The notes: a model not told the origin generated them from the letters alone. A stretch of 64,000 bases of DNA from Streptomyces neyagawaensis (GCF_023516595.1 NZ_JAMGBG010000010.1:62001-126000); one strand, 5' to 3'; positions 40,864 through 49,487 are shown, counted from the first letter of the stretch. Numbers and translations: made by a program.

Positions 40864-41385
40864 TCACGCCCTGTGGTGCGGTGTCTCCGGGTCACCGCCC
40901 GGCGCGGGCGGTGACCCGGTCGGCGTACCCGGCACCGGCCCGGCGGCCGGGGCGACGGGCGGGACCGGCGGGTAACCGGCCGGCGCCACACCACCCGGCG
41001 GCATGCCCGGCGCGATGTCGCCGGCGCCATGGCCATGGTCGGCTGCGCGCTCGGCTCCGTGCCCGGCTGCGTGCCCGGCGCCGGGCCGGGACGCGGAGGG
41101 ACGGGCCGCGCCCCTCAGTACGTACGCCACGGCGCCGAGCACGACGGCCGTGATCAGCGCGGCGGCCCAGTCGGGCAGGACCAGCGAGAGCGCCAGACCG
41201 AGGGCGAGCGCGAGCGCGGCACCCGCGTACAGGGCGAGGGCACCGGACGCGGCGTAGAGCGCGGCCCGGCGACGCTGTTTGCGGGTCTGCTGCCGCAGTT
41301 CGTCCCGCACCGTCTCGCGGGCCACCAGCGCCAGCTCGTCGACCAGGTGCTTGTCCAGATGTTCCAGATGATCCAAGCGGTCCAT
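40864..41385 (-). CDS. Holin-X-like / phage holin family membrane protein
   Basis: The 173-residue protein starts MDRLDHLEHLDKHLVDELAL. An amphipathic helix with basic end (VRDELRQQTRKQRRRAALYA) leads into two transmembrane helices (about 52-72 and 76-95; YAGAALALALGLALSLVLPD, AALITAVVLGAVAYVLRG), as in the actinobacterial Holin-X family; a Gly/Pro-rich tail follows (about 110-173). No lytic role is implied; the family is common outside phages. GGGTAC lies 10 bp upstream but lacks a proper -35. The start is tentative. Confidence 0.62.
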   Translation of the reverse strand: MDRLDHLEHLDKHLVDELALVARETVRDELRQQTRKQRRRAALYAASGALALYAGAALALALGLALSLVLPDWAAALITAVVLGAVAYVLRGAARPSASRPGAGHAAGHGAERAADHGHGAGDIAPGMPPGGVAPAGYPPVPPVAPAAGPVPGTPTGSPPAPGGDPETPHHRA

Positions 41386-41528
41386 GCCGCCCGAGTACCC
41401 GATGCCCTCCCCGGGTAACGCGGCGCGCGGGCCCCGCGGGCGGCCCGCACCCGTACCCCGCCGGCTCCGGCCGTCCGGAGATCTCCCGCGTGGCCGGTCC
41501 CGGCGGTTTTCCAACTAGGCTTTTCCGT

Positions 41529-41882
41529 ATGGAGATTCTCGGAACCACGCTCCGTATCTGCGTCGACGACCTTGAGGCCGCGGTGCCGTTCTACGAGAGA
41601 CTCTCGGGCGGACCGGCGATGCGCTTCGAGCGCGGTGGCGTCCAGGTCGCCGCCATCGGGTGCTTCCTGCTGATGAGCGGCCCGGAGTCCGAGCTGGAGG
41701 TGCTGCGGAAGGTGGCCGCGACCATCGCGGTCGAGGACGTCGACGAGGCGAACCGGGTGCTCACCGCCTCCGGCGCCCGGGTCCTGGCGGGCCCGGTGCC
41801 GACGCCCGTCGGCCGCAATCTGATCGCCGTGCACCCGGACGGCTCGGTGTACGAGTACGCCGACCGTCGCGCACCGGGATAG
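41529..41882 (+). CDS. VOC/glyoxalase-fold protein
   Basis: The 117-residue protein starts MEILGTTLRICVDDLEAAVP. It is a single VOC unit: two beta-alpha-beta-beta-beta modules (ICVDDLEAAVPFYERLSGGP and TIAVEDVDEANRVLTASGAR), ending NLIAVHPDGSVYEYADRR. The usual first metal His is absent (RICVDD), so metal-dependent activity is doubtful and a binding role is possible. No ribosome site is seen; TAGGCT (41516-41521) sits 7 nt before the ATG, consistent with a leaderless mRNA. It is convergent with the arginase pseudogene. Confidence 0.75.
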   Translation: MEILGTTLRICVDDLEAAVPFYERLSGGPAMRFERGGVQVAAIGCFLLMSGPESELEVLRKVAATIAVEDVDEANRVLTASGARVLAGPVPTPVGRNLIAVHPDGSVYEYADRRAPG

Positions 41883-42482
41883 CCCCGGCGGTGCCTCAGC
41901 TCCCGGACCGGCCGGCGAACGCGGCGACCACGATGTCCGTGAGCAGCGCGCCCGCCGTGCCGTCCGGGTCGAGATCGGGGTCGTAGATGGTGACGTTGAG
42001 GCCGACGCAGTGCGGTGACCTCACCAACGGGCCGAGCAGCGCGGTCAGTTCGTCGGGGAGCAGTCCGTCGGGGTCGGGGCTGTCGACGGCGGGCATGACG
42101 GACGGGTCGAGGACGTCGGCGTCGAGGTGCACCCAGAAGCCGCCGAGTTCGGGCGTCTCGTAGCTCTGCGCGGTGACCCGGGCGAGGTCGTCCGGGCCCC
42201 AGGTGCGCAGGTCGCCGACGGTCACCACGGGGATCTTCAGGTCGGCCGGCTCGGTCCGGTCGTCCTCGAAGGCGTCCCGGATGCCGAAGAGGCGCACGTC
42301 CTCGTCGCGCGGATACGGCTTCAGGCCCTCCAGGTCGGTGAGGTCGTCCTGTCCGCGGCCGGTGGCGAGGGCGAGTTCCTCGCCACCGGCAGCGCCGATC
42401 CGGTCCGAGTTGCCGGGGTGCCGGAAGTCGGCGGACGCGTCGATCGCGACGAGCCTGTACCGCCCGATCCGTCGCATCGCTA

Positions 42483-42677
42483 GTGCCGTGACCGGAAAGG
42501 TTTGCCGGGAGGCTCGCGGCGTCCGGTGCTGGGGGCACCTCCCACGCCATTCAGGCAGTGGGGGAGCATCGCAAGGCGGAGCATCGCCCGCGTACTGGAT
42601 GTACGCGGGTGATGCGACAACGCGGCGAGGTGCCGTGCCGGGCGTCGCGAGCCGGTGAACCTTTCCGGTCACGGCAC
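42483..42677. mobile_element. MITE-like element 2 (195 bp) in the arginase-family gene
   Basis: Terminal inverted repeats beginning GTGCCGTGACCGGAAAGGTT (20 bp, perfect) are flanked by TA duplicates within CTAG (42480-42483 and 42677-42680). The target and TA duplication fit IS630/Tc1-type or IS427-group IS5 elements. No transposase gene is inside. The core shares motifs with MITE 1 (see 14511) and contains a type A palindrome (42530-42566). The element is inserted in a gene, with clean reconstitution on excision. Confidence 0.88.
42530..42566. repeat. Dispersed palindromic repeat (type A), nested in MITE 2
   Basis: TGGGGGCACCTCCCACGCC followed by ATTCAGGCAGTGGGGGAG, the inverse of the palindrome at 39024-39059 with a few changes. 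It interrupts the shared MITE core between GCGTCCGGTGC and ATCGCAAGGCG, where MITE 1 has no insert. Confidence 0.75.
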
Positions 42678-43092
42678 TAGGGAGGCACCGAGCTGGATCG
42701 AGCAGTCGCCGCCGAGGACGACGGGCAGCTCCCCGGCGCGCAGGTGCCGCTCGACCCGGTCGGCGAGCCGACGGGTGTACGAGGCGAGCGCGGCCGCGTT
42801 GAACACCCCGTCCCCCTCCTGCCAGTCCCCGCGGTCGTACCGCGGCGGCACCACCACACCGCCCTCCAGGGCGCCCAGCCTCCGTACGATCCCCTGCTCC
42901 CTGAGCGCCCCCGCGAGCTTGTAGCAGCCGGGCACGGTGCCGGGGGCGGGCGGCCGCAGGCCGAGGTTCGAGGGGGCGTCCACGACGACGAGGTTCCGCA
43001 TGGCCCCATCCGGCGCCGTCGAGCGGACCCGCGGGGCCGGAACGCGTCGACGGACCGGGCCGGGCCACATCGGGGCCCCCGACGGGCGTGGT

Positions 43093-44037
43093 TCAGCCGC
43101 GCCGCCCGAGGCGGATCGTGCGCTCCCCCGGCACGAACGCGTCGAAGGACTGCTCCCAGGACTCACCGGGCCAGTGGTAGGTGACGCGTCCCTCGCCGGG
43201 CCGGTAGTGGGCGGTGTAGACCGTGCCGAGCCCCTCGTCGTACGCGGTCTGGTGGAGCGGCGGCTGAAGCATCGCCGCGACGTCCACGCCCGCCGCGCGG
43301 ACCGCCGCCAGCCGCCGCCCGGTCCGGGAGAACCGCTCCTGCTCGTCGGGCACCGGCAGATGCTGGTGGTTGGCGGCGCAGGCGTCCGGGGCCTCGGTGA
43401 GCTCGATGTCCGGCCCCACGTACACGGTGACCGCCCGCTCGTGGTCGACGAGGGTGATGTTCTGCGGGAGGGAGATCGGGATGGATCGCAGCCTGCGCAC
43501 GGCCTCGTCGACGGTGTCGCAGGTCTCCAGCAGATAGCGCAGCACGATGAGCACGGCGAAGCCGGGGCCGTGGACGAACCGCCCTCCGAAGGTGAGCGAC
43601 ACCGCCAGCCCGGCGTCGTTCATCCCGTCCAGCAGCCCCCAGGCCGCGTCCTGCATACCGATCACCGGGCGCAGGAAGTCGGACCGGACGATCACGCCCT
43701 CGCACTCGTCGGGGTCGAAGTCGTAGGTGCGCAGCAGGGTTCCGGCGCCGCCGATCTGGGTGCAGCCCGAGAAGAAGGGGCGCAGGGTCGCGAGGGTGAG
43801 GAAGGCCTCCGCGTCGGGCCGGTCGAGCTGCCGGACGAGCCGGTCCAGTACCGGGACCAGCTCCGGCATGTGCGTCTCGAACAGCTTCCGGGCCCGCTCG
43901 GCGCCCTCGGGGGTGCGGCCCTCCTCGGTCATCCACCTCTCTGCGAGCGACCACAGCGGGCGTGTGTGAGCGGCCCACCGTCCGTCCCCGCCGTCGCCGA
44001 CGTCGATCGCGCGAAAGGTCTTCTCCAGGTCCCCCAT
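43093..44037 (-). CDS. C45-family autoproteolytic acyltransferase/hydrolase
   Basis: The 314-residue protein starts MGDLEKTFRAIDVGDGGDGR. FFSGCTQIGGAGTLLRTYDF (about 95-115) has the Cys that becomes the N-terminal nucleophile in Ntn hydrolases of the acyl-CoA:6-APA acyltransferase group, followed by the R-x-YDF signature; LLDGMNDAGLAVSLTFGGR and ACAANHQHLP are further family features. Substrates of bacterial members are mostly unknown (amides, acyl groups). GAGGGAG lies 11 nt before the ATG. A GNAT gene lies 53 bp upstream on the same strand. Confidence 0.78.
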   Translation of the reverse strand: MGDLEKTFRAIDVGDGGDGRWAAHTRPLWSLAERWMTEEGRTPEGAERARKLFETHMPELVPVLDRLVRQLDRPDAEAFLTLATLRPFFSGCTQIGGAGTLLRTYDFDPDECEGVIVRSDFLRPVIGMQDAAWGLLDGMNDAGLAVSLTFGGRFVHGPGFAVLIVLRYLLETCDTVDEAVRRLRSIPISLPQNITLVDHERAVTVYVGPDIELTEAPDACAANHQHLPVPDEQERFSRTGRRLAAVRAAGVDVAAMLQPPLHQTAYDEGLGTVYTAHYRPGEGRVTYHWPGESWEQSFDAFVPGERTIRLGRRG

Positions 44038-44090
44038 GACGGCTGCCGCTCCCTCGTGCACACAGTGGGTCGACGGCAACGTAGTTAATT

Positions 44091-44654
44091 TCAGGGGCGG
44101 TTGGCCAGATCGTCGGACCGCATCCGCGTCGTGAGCGCCCACCGCTCGTGGTCCCGCCAGGCCCCGTCGATGAACAGGAAGTCGGGTGAGAAGCCCTCCA
44201 GCCGGAACCCGCAGTGGCGGGCCAGGGCGATGGAGGCGGTGTTGCCGGGCTGCACGTTGATCTCCAGCCGGTGCAGCCCCAGGGCGGTGAACGCGTGCTC
44301 GACGACCAGATCGAGCCCCTCCCCCATCAGCCCCCGTCCGGCGGCGTGGGCGAAGGCCCCGTAGCCGAGGGCGCCGCACTGGAAGGCGCCCTCCACGATG
44401 TTGTTGATGTTGATGAACCCGGCGATGGCCCCGCCGTCCCGCTCGCACACCAGGAACCCGGCCTTCGTGGGGTCCTCAATGAGCCGCCCCGCGTAGGTGG
44501 CGTACGCGACGGGCGTGGTGGGCGGAAACAGCCACGGGCGATGCAGGTCCCGGCTCTCCCGCGCCCGCGCGATGAACTCGGGGCCGTCGTCCAGGGTGAA
44601 GTGCCGTATCCCCACACGGGGGCCCTCGGCGAGGTGGCGGACGTTCTCGGACAC
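44091..44654 (-). CDS. GNAT acetyltransferase (RimJ/RimL type)
   Basis: The 187-residue protein starts MSENVRHLAEGPRVGIRHFT. Motifs: IAGFININNIVEGAFQCGAL, acetyl-CoA loop AAGRGLMGEGLDLVVEHAFT (R/Q-x-x-G-x-G/A like) and LHRLEINVQPGNTASIALAR followed by HCGFRLEGFSPDFLFIDG, all typical of the RimJ/RimL N-terminal acetyltransferases. The acceptor is unknown. It is upstream of and co-directional with the C45 hydrolase gene. Confidence 0.86.
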   Translation of the reverse strand: MSENVRHLAEGPRVGIRHFTLDDGPEFIARARESRDLHRPWLFPPTTPVAYATYAGRLIEDPTKAGFLVCERDGGAIAGFININNIVEGAFQCGALGYGAFAHAAGRGLMGEGLDLVVEHAFTALGLHRLEINVQPGNTASIALARHCGFRLEGFSPDFLFIDGAWRDHERWALTTRMRSDDLANRP

Positions 44655-44727
44655 CCCGCCACGGTACGCCGGGCCGTCCCGCGCCCGCCGCCCGGCCCCG
44701 GCCCCGGCCCCGGGGCCGTCGGTCGTC

Positions 44728-44994
44728 TCAGCGGCGTTTCATGTAGTACGCCCAGTACGCCCCGCACACCGCTCCGATCAGCGCCGTCCCGAGCAGCGCC
44801 AGCCACAGCGGCATCGTGACCTCGGGGACCAGCAGCCGGATCTTGGTGGTCCGGGTGTTCTCGAAGATGAAGACGAGGGCGAGCAGGGCGAGCACGCCGA
44901 CGGTGACCCTGCCGGGCGTCAGCATGTCACCCCACTGCCGGTGCCCGCGTGCCGTGCCCCTGCCTCGGTCGGACGCGGTGGTCTTCGGGCTCAT
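44728..44994 (-). CDS. LapA-like small membrane protein
   Basis: The 88-residue protein starts MSPKTTASDRGRGTARGHRQ. Two transmembrane helices (about 28-48; VTVGVLALLALVFIFENTRT, and about 60-82; LWLALLGTALIGAVCGAYWA) with the F-x-x-EN-T turn fit the LapA/DUF1049 family. Bacterial LapA proteins take part in envelope or lipopolysaccharide control, but actinobacterial roles are unknown. The ribosome site is weak. The start is the most upstream reasonable ATG. Confidence 0.7.
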   Translation of the reverse strand: MSPKTTASDRGRGTARGHRQWGDMLTPGRVTVGVLALLALVFIFENTRTTKIRLLVPEVTMPLWLALLGTALIGAVCGAYWAYYMKRR

Positions 44995-45051
44995 ACGACC
45001 AGGATGCGACGCGGCGGCGCTCCCCGCCCGGCGGGAGCGCCTCGCAGCGGC

Positions 45052-45099
45052 GCCGGCTCGGACCAGCGCCGACTCAGACCAGCGCCGGCTCAGACCAGC
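45052..45099. repeat. 16-bp tandem repeat overlapping the S66 peptidase stop
   Basis: Units GCCGGCTCGGACCAGC (45052-45067), GCCGACTCAGACCAGC (45068-45083) and GCCGGCTCAGACCAGC (45084-45099), with a partial further unit in the coding sequence. The unit contains the TCA that is the peptidase's stop codon on the minus strand, so the stop codon itself lies in a repeat. Confidence 0.8.
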
Positions 45100-46055
45100 G
45101 CCGGCTCGTCCAGCGTCAGCGTGCCCGCGTCCGCGTCCAGTTCGGCCGTCACACCGAACGGGACGGTCAGCGCGCCGTCGCAGTGGCCGAAACCGAACTC
45201 CTCCACCGTCGGCACGCCGAGTCCGCCGAGGCGGTCCACGAGCAGGGCCCGGACCCCCTCGTACGGCTCGCACTGGGCCCAGGAGCCGAGGAGGACCCCG
45301 GCGACGCCGTCGAACCAGCCGGCCCGCAGCAGCTGGGTCAGATAGCGGTCGAGGCGGTAGGTCTCCTCCCCGACGTCCTCCAGGCAGACCAGGGCGCCCC
45401 GCGCGCCCGGCCGGGCGTACGGGTTGCCGAGTTCCGCGGCGAGCAGGCAGAGGCAGCCGCCGAGCAGGACGCCCCGCGCCCGGCCGGGGACGAGGGCGGT
45501 GCTGGCCTCGGCGGTGATCGTGCGCACCGACTCGGGAGCGAAGAGGGTGGCCCGCAGATGGTCCTGCGCGCGGGTGTTCTTGAGGAAGTCGAGGCCGGCG
45601 GCCATCGGACCGTGCAGGGTGACAAGACCGGCGCGGGTGGCGAAGGCCTCGTGGAGGGCGGTGATGTCGCTGAACCCGACGAGGGTCTTCGGCCCGGCCG
45701 CGCGGACGGCGTCCCAGTCCAGCAGGTCGGCCATCCGCTGTACGCCGTAGCCGCCGCGGGCGCACACGACGGCGGCCACGGACGGGTCGCACCAGGCGGC
45801 CTGGAAGTCGGCGGCCCGGTCGGCGTCGGTGCCGGCGAGGTAGTCGAAGTCGGGGTGCCGGTCGAGCGTGTGCGGTGCGACGACGGGGTCGAGGTCCCAG
45901 CCGCGCAGGAGGTCCAGCCCCGCGCTGAGCCGCTCCTCGGGCACCGGCCCGCTGGGGGCGACGACGGCCACCCGGGCGCCGGGCACGAGGCGGGCGGGCC
46001 GGGTCAGCGGGGTCACGGCGGGCGCCGGGGGGCGGGTCGGCGGGGGTGTGGTCAC
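45090..46055 (-). CDS. S66 LD-carboxypeptidase (muramoyltetrapeptide carboxypeptidase-like)
   Basis: The 321-residue protein starts at a GTG (VTTPPPTRPPAPAVTPLTRP) overlapping the S9 peptidase stop (GTGA at 46052-46055). The S66 catalytic triad is visible: Ser in LVGFSDITALHEAF, Glu in ALVCLEDVGEETYRLDRYLT and His in FGFGHCDGALTVPFG; ARGGYGVQRMADLLDWD is the family turn. LD-carboxypeptidases trim the terminal D-Ala from tetrapeptides in wall recycling; related MccF enzymes cleave other amide links. No signal peptide is visible, so it is probably cytoplasmic. Confidence 0.86.
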   Translation of the reverse strand: MTTPPPTRPPAPAVTPLTRPARLVPGARVAVVAPSGPVPEERLSAGLDLLRGWDLDPVVAPHTLDRHPDFDYLAGTDADRAADFQAAWCDPSVAAVVCARGGYGVQRMADLLDWDAVRAAGPKTLVGFSDITALHEAFATRAGLVTLHGPMAAGLDFLKNTRAQDHLRATLFAPESVRTITAEASTALVPGRARGVLLGGCLCLLAAELGNPYARPGARGALVCLEDVGEETYRLDRYLTQLLRAGWFDGVAGVLLGSWAQCEPYEGVRALLVDRLGGLGVPTVEEFGFGHCDGALTVPFGVTAELDADAGTLTLDEPALV

Positions 46056-48061
46056 TTGGCGAGCTCCAGGGTAGGGATTCCAGGAGGATTCAACCCGAAG
46101 ACCTGCGCATACAGCGAAAGCTCCGCCTCCAGCACCCGCACCATCGTCTCCGCCCGCCGGAAGCCGTGCCCCTCGCCTTCGAAGGCGATGTACGCGTGCG
46201 GCACCGGCCGTCCCTCGATCCTGGCCAGGAACCGCTCGCACTGCGTGGGCGGGCAGATCACGTCGTCGAGGCCCTGGAGCAGCAGGAAGGGCGCGGTGAT
46301 CCGGTCGGCGTGCTCGGCCGGCGACCGCTCCGCGTACCGCATCGGCTCCTCGGCGAGCGGCCCGACGAGGCTCTCCAGATACCGCGACTCGAAGTCGTGG
46401 GTCTCCCCCGACGCCCACTGGGTGAGGTCCAGCACCGGGTACAGGATGGTTCCGCAGGCGTACACGTCGGTCGTGGTGAGGGAGACGGCCGTGGTCCAGC
46501 CGCCCGCGCTGCCGCCCCGGATGGCGAGCCGGGAGCGGTCGGCGGTGCCCTCGTCGGCGAGGGCGAGGGCGACGGCCGCGCAGTCCTCGACGTCGACGAC
46601 GCCCCACTGCTCGCGCAGCCGGTTGCGGTACTCCCGCCCGTAGCCGGTGGACCCCCCGTAGTTGACCTCGGCGACGCCGATGCCGCGCGAGGTGAAGTAC
46701 GCGATGGCCAGATCGAGGACCAGGGGCGCGCGGCTGGTGGGTCCCCCGTGCGCCCAGACGACGTACGGCGGCAGTTCGGTGCCGGGGGCGAGGCAGCCGG
46801 GGTTGTGGGGCGGGTAGACGTGCGCGTGGATCTCGCGTCCGGCGGGGCCGAGGAAGGTGCGGATCTGGGGTTCGGGGTAGTGGGAGGGGTCGACCGGGTC
46901 GTCGTGCGCGGCCCCGACGACCCGGGCGCGGCCGGCGAGGGTGCCGGCGGAGCCGGGGTCGGCGGGACCGGTGTCGAGTTCGACGACCTCGTAGGCGCTG
47001 CGCGGGCTGGCGCCGATGCCGATCACCCGGCCGCCGTGGGTGGCGAGCGACGGGGCGAACTCGGTCCAGGGGCCGGCCGCGTCCGTGATCTGGCCGGTCT
47101 CGGGGTCGAGGATGCCGAGCGCGGTGGCGCCCCGGCCGTGCACGACGGCGATGAGCCCGCTCTCCAGCAGGGCGAACCAGCGCAGGCCGATCCTCCACAG
47201 CGGCCCGCCGAACTCCTCCTCGCGAGCGCACAGCGGTGTGTTGCGGCCGTCGTGCTCGCGCCGGTACAGGTTCCAGTAGCCGGTGCGGTCGCTGGAGTGC
47301 ACGAGGGTGCCGTCGGCGGCCCACTCGACCTGGGCGATCGACTCATCGGGGCCGCCCTCGACGGTCCGCGCGCCGCGCAGCGTGCCGTCGTCGGCGACGT
47401 CGGCGACGATCAGTTCGGTGCCGTCCCAGGGCATGCGCGGATGGTCCCAGGCGAGCCATGCGGCGCGTCGGCCGTCGGGTGAGATCCGGGGCCCGGTGAC
47501 GAACCGGTGGGCCCCGTCGGAGAGCTCGCGGACGGCGCCGCGGTCCTCGGCCGCCGAACCGTCCAGCGGCACCGCGGCGACGACCCGCCGTACGTCGGCG
47601 GGTCCCTTCCCGGTGAACTCCTCCAGGACGCACCACACCTCGTCCCGCTCGGGGTGGAGCTGCGGATCCGCCCAGCGCAGCCCGCCGCCCACCGGGGACT
47701 CGGGCGTGAGGGCCACGGGCTCCCCGCCGGGCTCGTAGCGGTAGAGGCGCTGGTCGGCGAAGTTCACGAACACCACGAGGGGCCCGGAGTCCCGCGGGAG
47801 TCCGGCCCACGGGTGCCCGCCGTACTCCATGACGCGGCTGCGCACGTTCCACGGCGCGGGCAGCACCGACTCCTCCGTGCCGTCGGAGGTCCGTCGTACG
47901 AGGGTGCGTCTGCCGCCCTCGGTGGGCCGTGGTTCGGTCCACCACGCCTCGTCGCCGACGAACCCCGCGAACTCGGGGTGCCCGTCGTGGGCGGCCGCGA
48001 GCTCCGCGTCGATCGGAGAGGGCCATGAACCGTACGCCAGGGTCTGCACCTTGTCCCCCAT
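46052..48061 (-). CDS. S9 prolyl oligopeptidase family peptidase
   Basis: The 669-residue protein starts MGDKVQTLAYGSWPSPIDAE. A beta-propeller N-terminal part (about 60-400) precedes an alpha/beta hydrolase domain (about 415-665) with the Ser nucleophile in RLAIRGGSAGGWTTAV, Asp in LLLQGLDDVICPP and His in FEGEGHGFRRAE. The family cleaves short peptides (dipeptidyl or oligopeptidase). AAGGAG abuts the chosen ATG directly, so the true start could be the GTG at 48049 (VQTLAYG). It is cytoplasmic and overlaps the S66 gene by 4 bp. Confidence 0.86.
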   Translation of the reverse strand: MGDKVQTLAYGSWPSPIDAELAAAHDGHPEFAGFVGDEAWWTEPRPTEGGRRTLVRRTSDGTEESVLPAPWNVRSRVMEYGGHPWAGLPRDSGPLVVFVNFADQRLYRYEPGGEPVALTPESPVGGGLRWADPQLHPERDEVWCVLEEFTGKGPADVRRVVAAVPLDGSAAEDRGAVRELSDGAHRFVTGPRISPDGRRAAWLAWDHPRMPWDGTELIVADVADDGTLRGARTVEGGPDESIAQVEWAADGTLVHSSDRTGYWNLYRREHDGRNTPLCAREEEFGGPLWRIGLRWFALLESGLIAVVHGRGATALGILDPETGQITDAAGPWTEFAPSLATHGGRVIGIGASPRSAYEVVELDTGPADPGSAGTLAGRARVVGAAHDDPVDPSHYPEPQIRTFLGPAGREIHAHVYPPHNPGCLAPGTELPPYVVWAHGGPTSRAPLVLDLAIAYFTSRGIGVAEVNYGGSTGYGREYRNRLREQWGVVDVEDCAAVALALADEGTADRSRLAIRGGSAGGWTTAVSLTTTDVYACGTILYPVLDLTQWASGETHDFESRYLESLVGPLAEEPMRYAERSPAEHADRITAPFLLLQGLDDVICPPTQCERFLARIEGRPVPHAYIAFEGEGHGFRRAETMVRVLEAELSLYAQVFGLNPPGIPTLELAK

Positions 48062-48155
48062 CTCCTTTCGTCCCCCGTCTGTGCCTTCCCCGAGCCGCCG
48101 CTTCCTAGGCCCTGTCGTCACATTCCGCCGTCGCCCGAAGGCGGACCCGGTGTCG

Positions 48156-49487
48156 CTACGCCGTCCTGAGGAAGCGGTCGAGTACCCGGACACCGAAGTG
48201 GAGCGCCTCCACCGGGACGCGTTCGTCGACGCCGTGGAAGAGGGCCGCGTAGTCGAAGCCCTCGGGGAGCTTCAGCGGCGCGAAGCCGTAGCCGGTGATC
48301 CCGAGGCGCGAGAACTGCTTGGCGTCCGTGCCGCCCGGCATGCAGTACGGCACCACGTGGCCCTCGGGCGCGAACTCCTCGACGGCGGCCCGCATCCGCG
48401 CGTACGTCACGGAGTCGACCGGCGCCTGGAGGGCCACCTCGCGGTGCTCGAACTCCCAGTCGACATGGGGCCCGGTGAGCAGGTCCAGGGTCTCGCGGAA
48501 CTCGTCCTCGCCGCCGGGGACGTACCGCCCGTCCACATGGCCGACGGCTTCCCCCGGGATCACATTGATCTTGTAGCCGGCGTCGAGCATGGTCGGGTTG
48601 GCGCTGTTGCGCACGGTCGGTTCGACCAGGGCGGCGGCCGGGCCGAGCTTCTCCAGCAGCCGGTCGACGCCCTCGGGGTCGTCGAGCGCGGCGTCGATGC
48701 CGTACAGCGCGGCGAGCTCGGTGAGGGCGGCACGCACGGTCGGGGTGAGCCGCAGGGGCCACTCGTGGGCGCCGATCCGGGCGATCGCCGCCGCCAGCCG
48801 GGTCACCGCGTTGTCCCGGTTCACCTTGGAGCCGTGACCGGCACGGCCGCGCGCGGTGAGCTTCAGCCAGCCGGTGCCGCGTTCCCCGGCGGCGATCGGG
48901 TAGAGCTGTCGGCCGGCTCCGTCGTGGAAGGTGAACGCCCCGGACTCGCTGATGCCCTCGGTGCAGCCCTCGAACAGGCCCGGGTGCCGGTCGGCGAGGA
49001 ACCCGGAGCCGTCCTCGGCGCTGGCCTCCTCGTCGGCGGTGAACGCGATCACGATGTCGCGGCGGGGCCGTACACCGTGGCGGGCCCACTGCCGTACGGC
49101 GGCGAGGATCATCGCGTCCATGTTCTTCATGTCGACGGCGCCCCGGCCCCAGACCACGCCGTCGCGGATCTCCCCGGAGAACGGGTGCACGCTCCAGTCC
49201 TCCGCCCGCGCGGGCACCACGTCGAGGTGACCGTGGACGAGCAGCGCGTCCGCCGAGGGGTCGGTGCCCTCGATCCGGGCGACGACGTTCGTACGGCCCT
49301 CGGTGCGCTCCAGCAGGGTGGGTTCCAGTCCGGCCTCGGCGAGCCGCGCGGCGGCGTACTCGGCGGCGGGCCGCTCGCGGCAGTCGCCGCCGCCGCGGTT
49401 GGTGGTGTCGATGCGGATGAGGTCGGAGGTGAACCGGACGACCTCGTCGAGCGCCTGTTCGTCCACGGGTGCCGTCTGCTCAGCCAT
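48156..49487 (-). CDS. M20 family metallopeptidase
   Basis: The 443-residue protein starts MAEQTAPVDEQALDEVVRFT. Metal ligands and catalytic residues of the M20 family: His in LLVHGHLDVVPARAED, Asp in VWGRGAVDMKNM, Glu pair in AFTADEEASAEDG, and a late His in ALFHGVDERVP. The dimerisation domain fills about 190-330. Members are di/aminopeptidases or deacylases. It overlaps the M55 gene upstream by 8 bp (49480-49487), so it is translationally coupled. Confidence 0.87.
   Translation of the reverse strand: MAEQTAPVDEQALDEVVRFTSDLIRIDTTNRGGGDCRERPAAEYAAARLAEAGLEPTLLERTEGRTNVVARIEGTDPSADALLVHGHLDVVPARAEDWSVHPFSGEIRDGVVWGRGAVDMKNMDAMILAAVRQWARHGVRPRRDIVIAFTADEEASAEDGSGFLADRHPGLFEGCTEGISESGAFTFHDGAGRQLYPIAAGERGTGWLKLTARGRAGHGSKVNRDNAVTRLAAAIARIGAHEWPLRLTPTVRAALTELAALYGIDAALDDPEGVDRLLEKLGPAAALVEPTVRNSANPTMLDAGYKINVIPGEAVGHVDGRYVPGGEDEFRETLDLLTGPHVDWEFEHREVALQAPVDSVTYARMRAAVEEFAPEGHVVPYCMPGGTDAKQFSRLGITGYGFAPLKLPEGFDYAALFHGVDERVPVEALHFGVRVLDRFLRTA

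Larger units (their letters stand above)
41896..43001 (-). pseudogene. Arginase/agmatinase-family gene split by a MITE
   Basis: The N-terminal part (from ATG 43001) reads MRNLVVVDAPSNLGLRPPAP to VVLGGDCSIQLGASL and then meets a stop inside the element. The C-terminal part reads MRRIGRYRLVAIDASADFRH to WVHLDADVLDPSVMPAVDSP and GLNVTIYDPDLDPDG, stop at 41896. Removing the element and one TA copy restores GASLAMRRIGRYRLVAIDAS, an ordinary arginase sequence around the GGDCS and D-x-S/H-x-D metal motifs (DASADF has Ser or Ala where His is typical). The insert of 197 bp shifts the frame. The enzyme is therefore almost certainly inactive. Confidence 0.9.

Noticed and set aside
40864..41385. Holin-like gene as evidence of a prophage
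   Set aside because: No phage structural, integrase or lysin genes lie nearby; this family is common in actinobacterial chromosomes.
41395..41420. GGGTAC upstream of the holin-like gene as a SigB-type promoter
   Set aside because: The best -35 is CGTT at 16 nt or GCGT at 17 nt, both outside the consensus, and the -10 is only 10 bp from the ATG.
41529..41882. VOC protein as a functional metal-dependent glyoxalase
   Set aside because: The first metal-ligand His expected in glyoxalases is not seen (RICVDD), so only the fold is claimed.
48100..48160. CCTAGGCCCTGTCGTCACATT between the M20 and S9 genes as a solo transposon end
   Set aside because: It contains CTAG and resembles some IS ends, but no matching inverted copy was found nearby.
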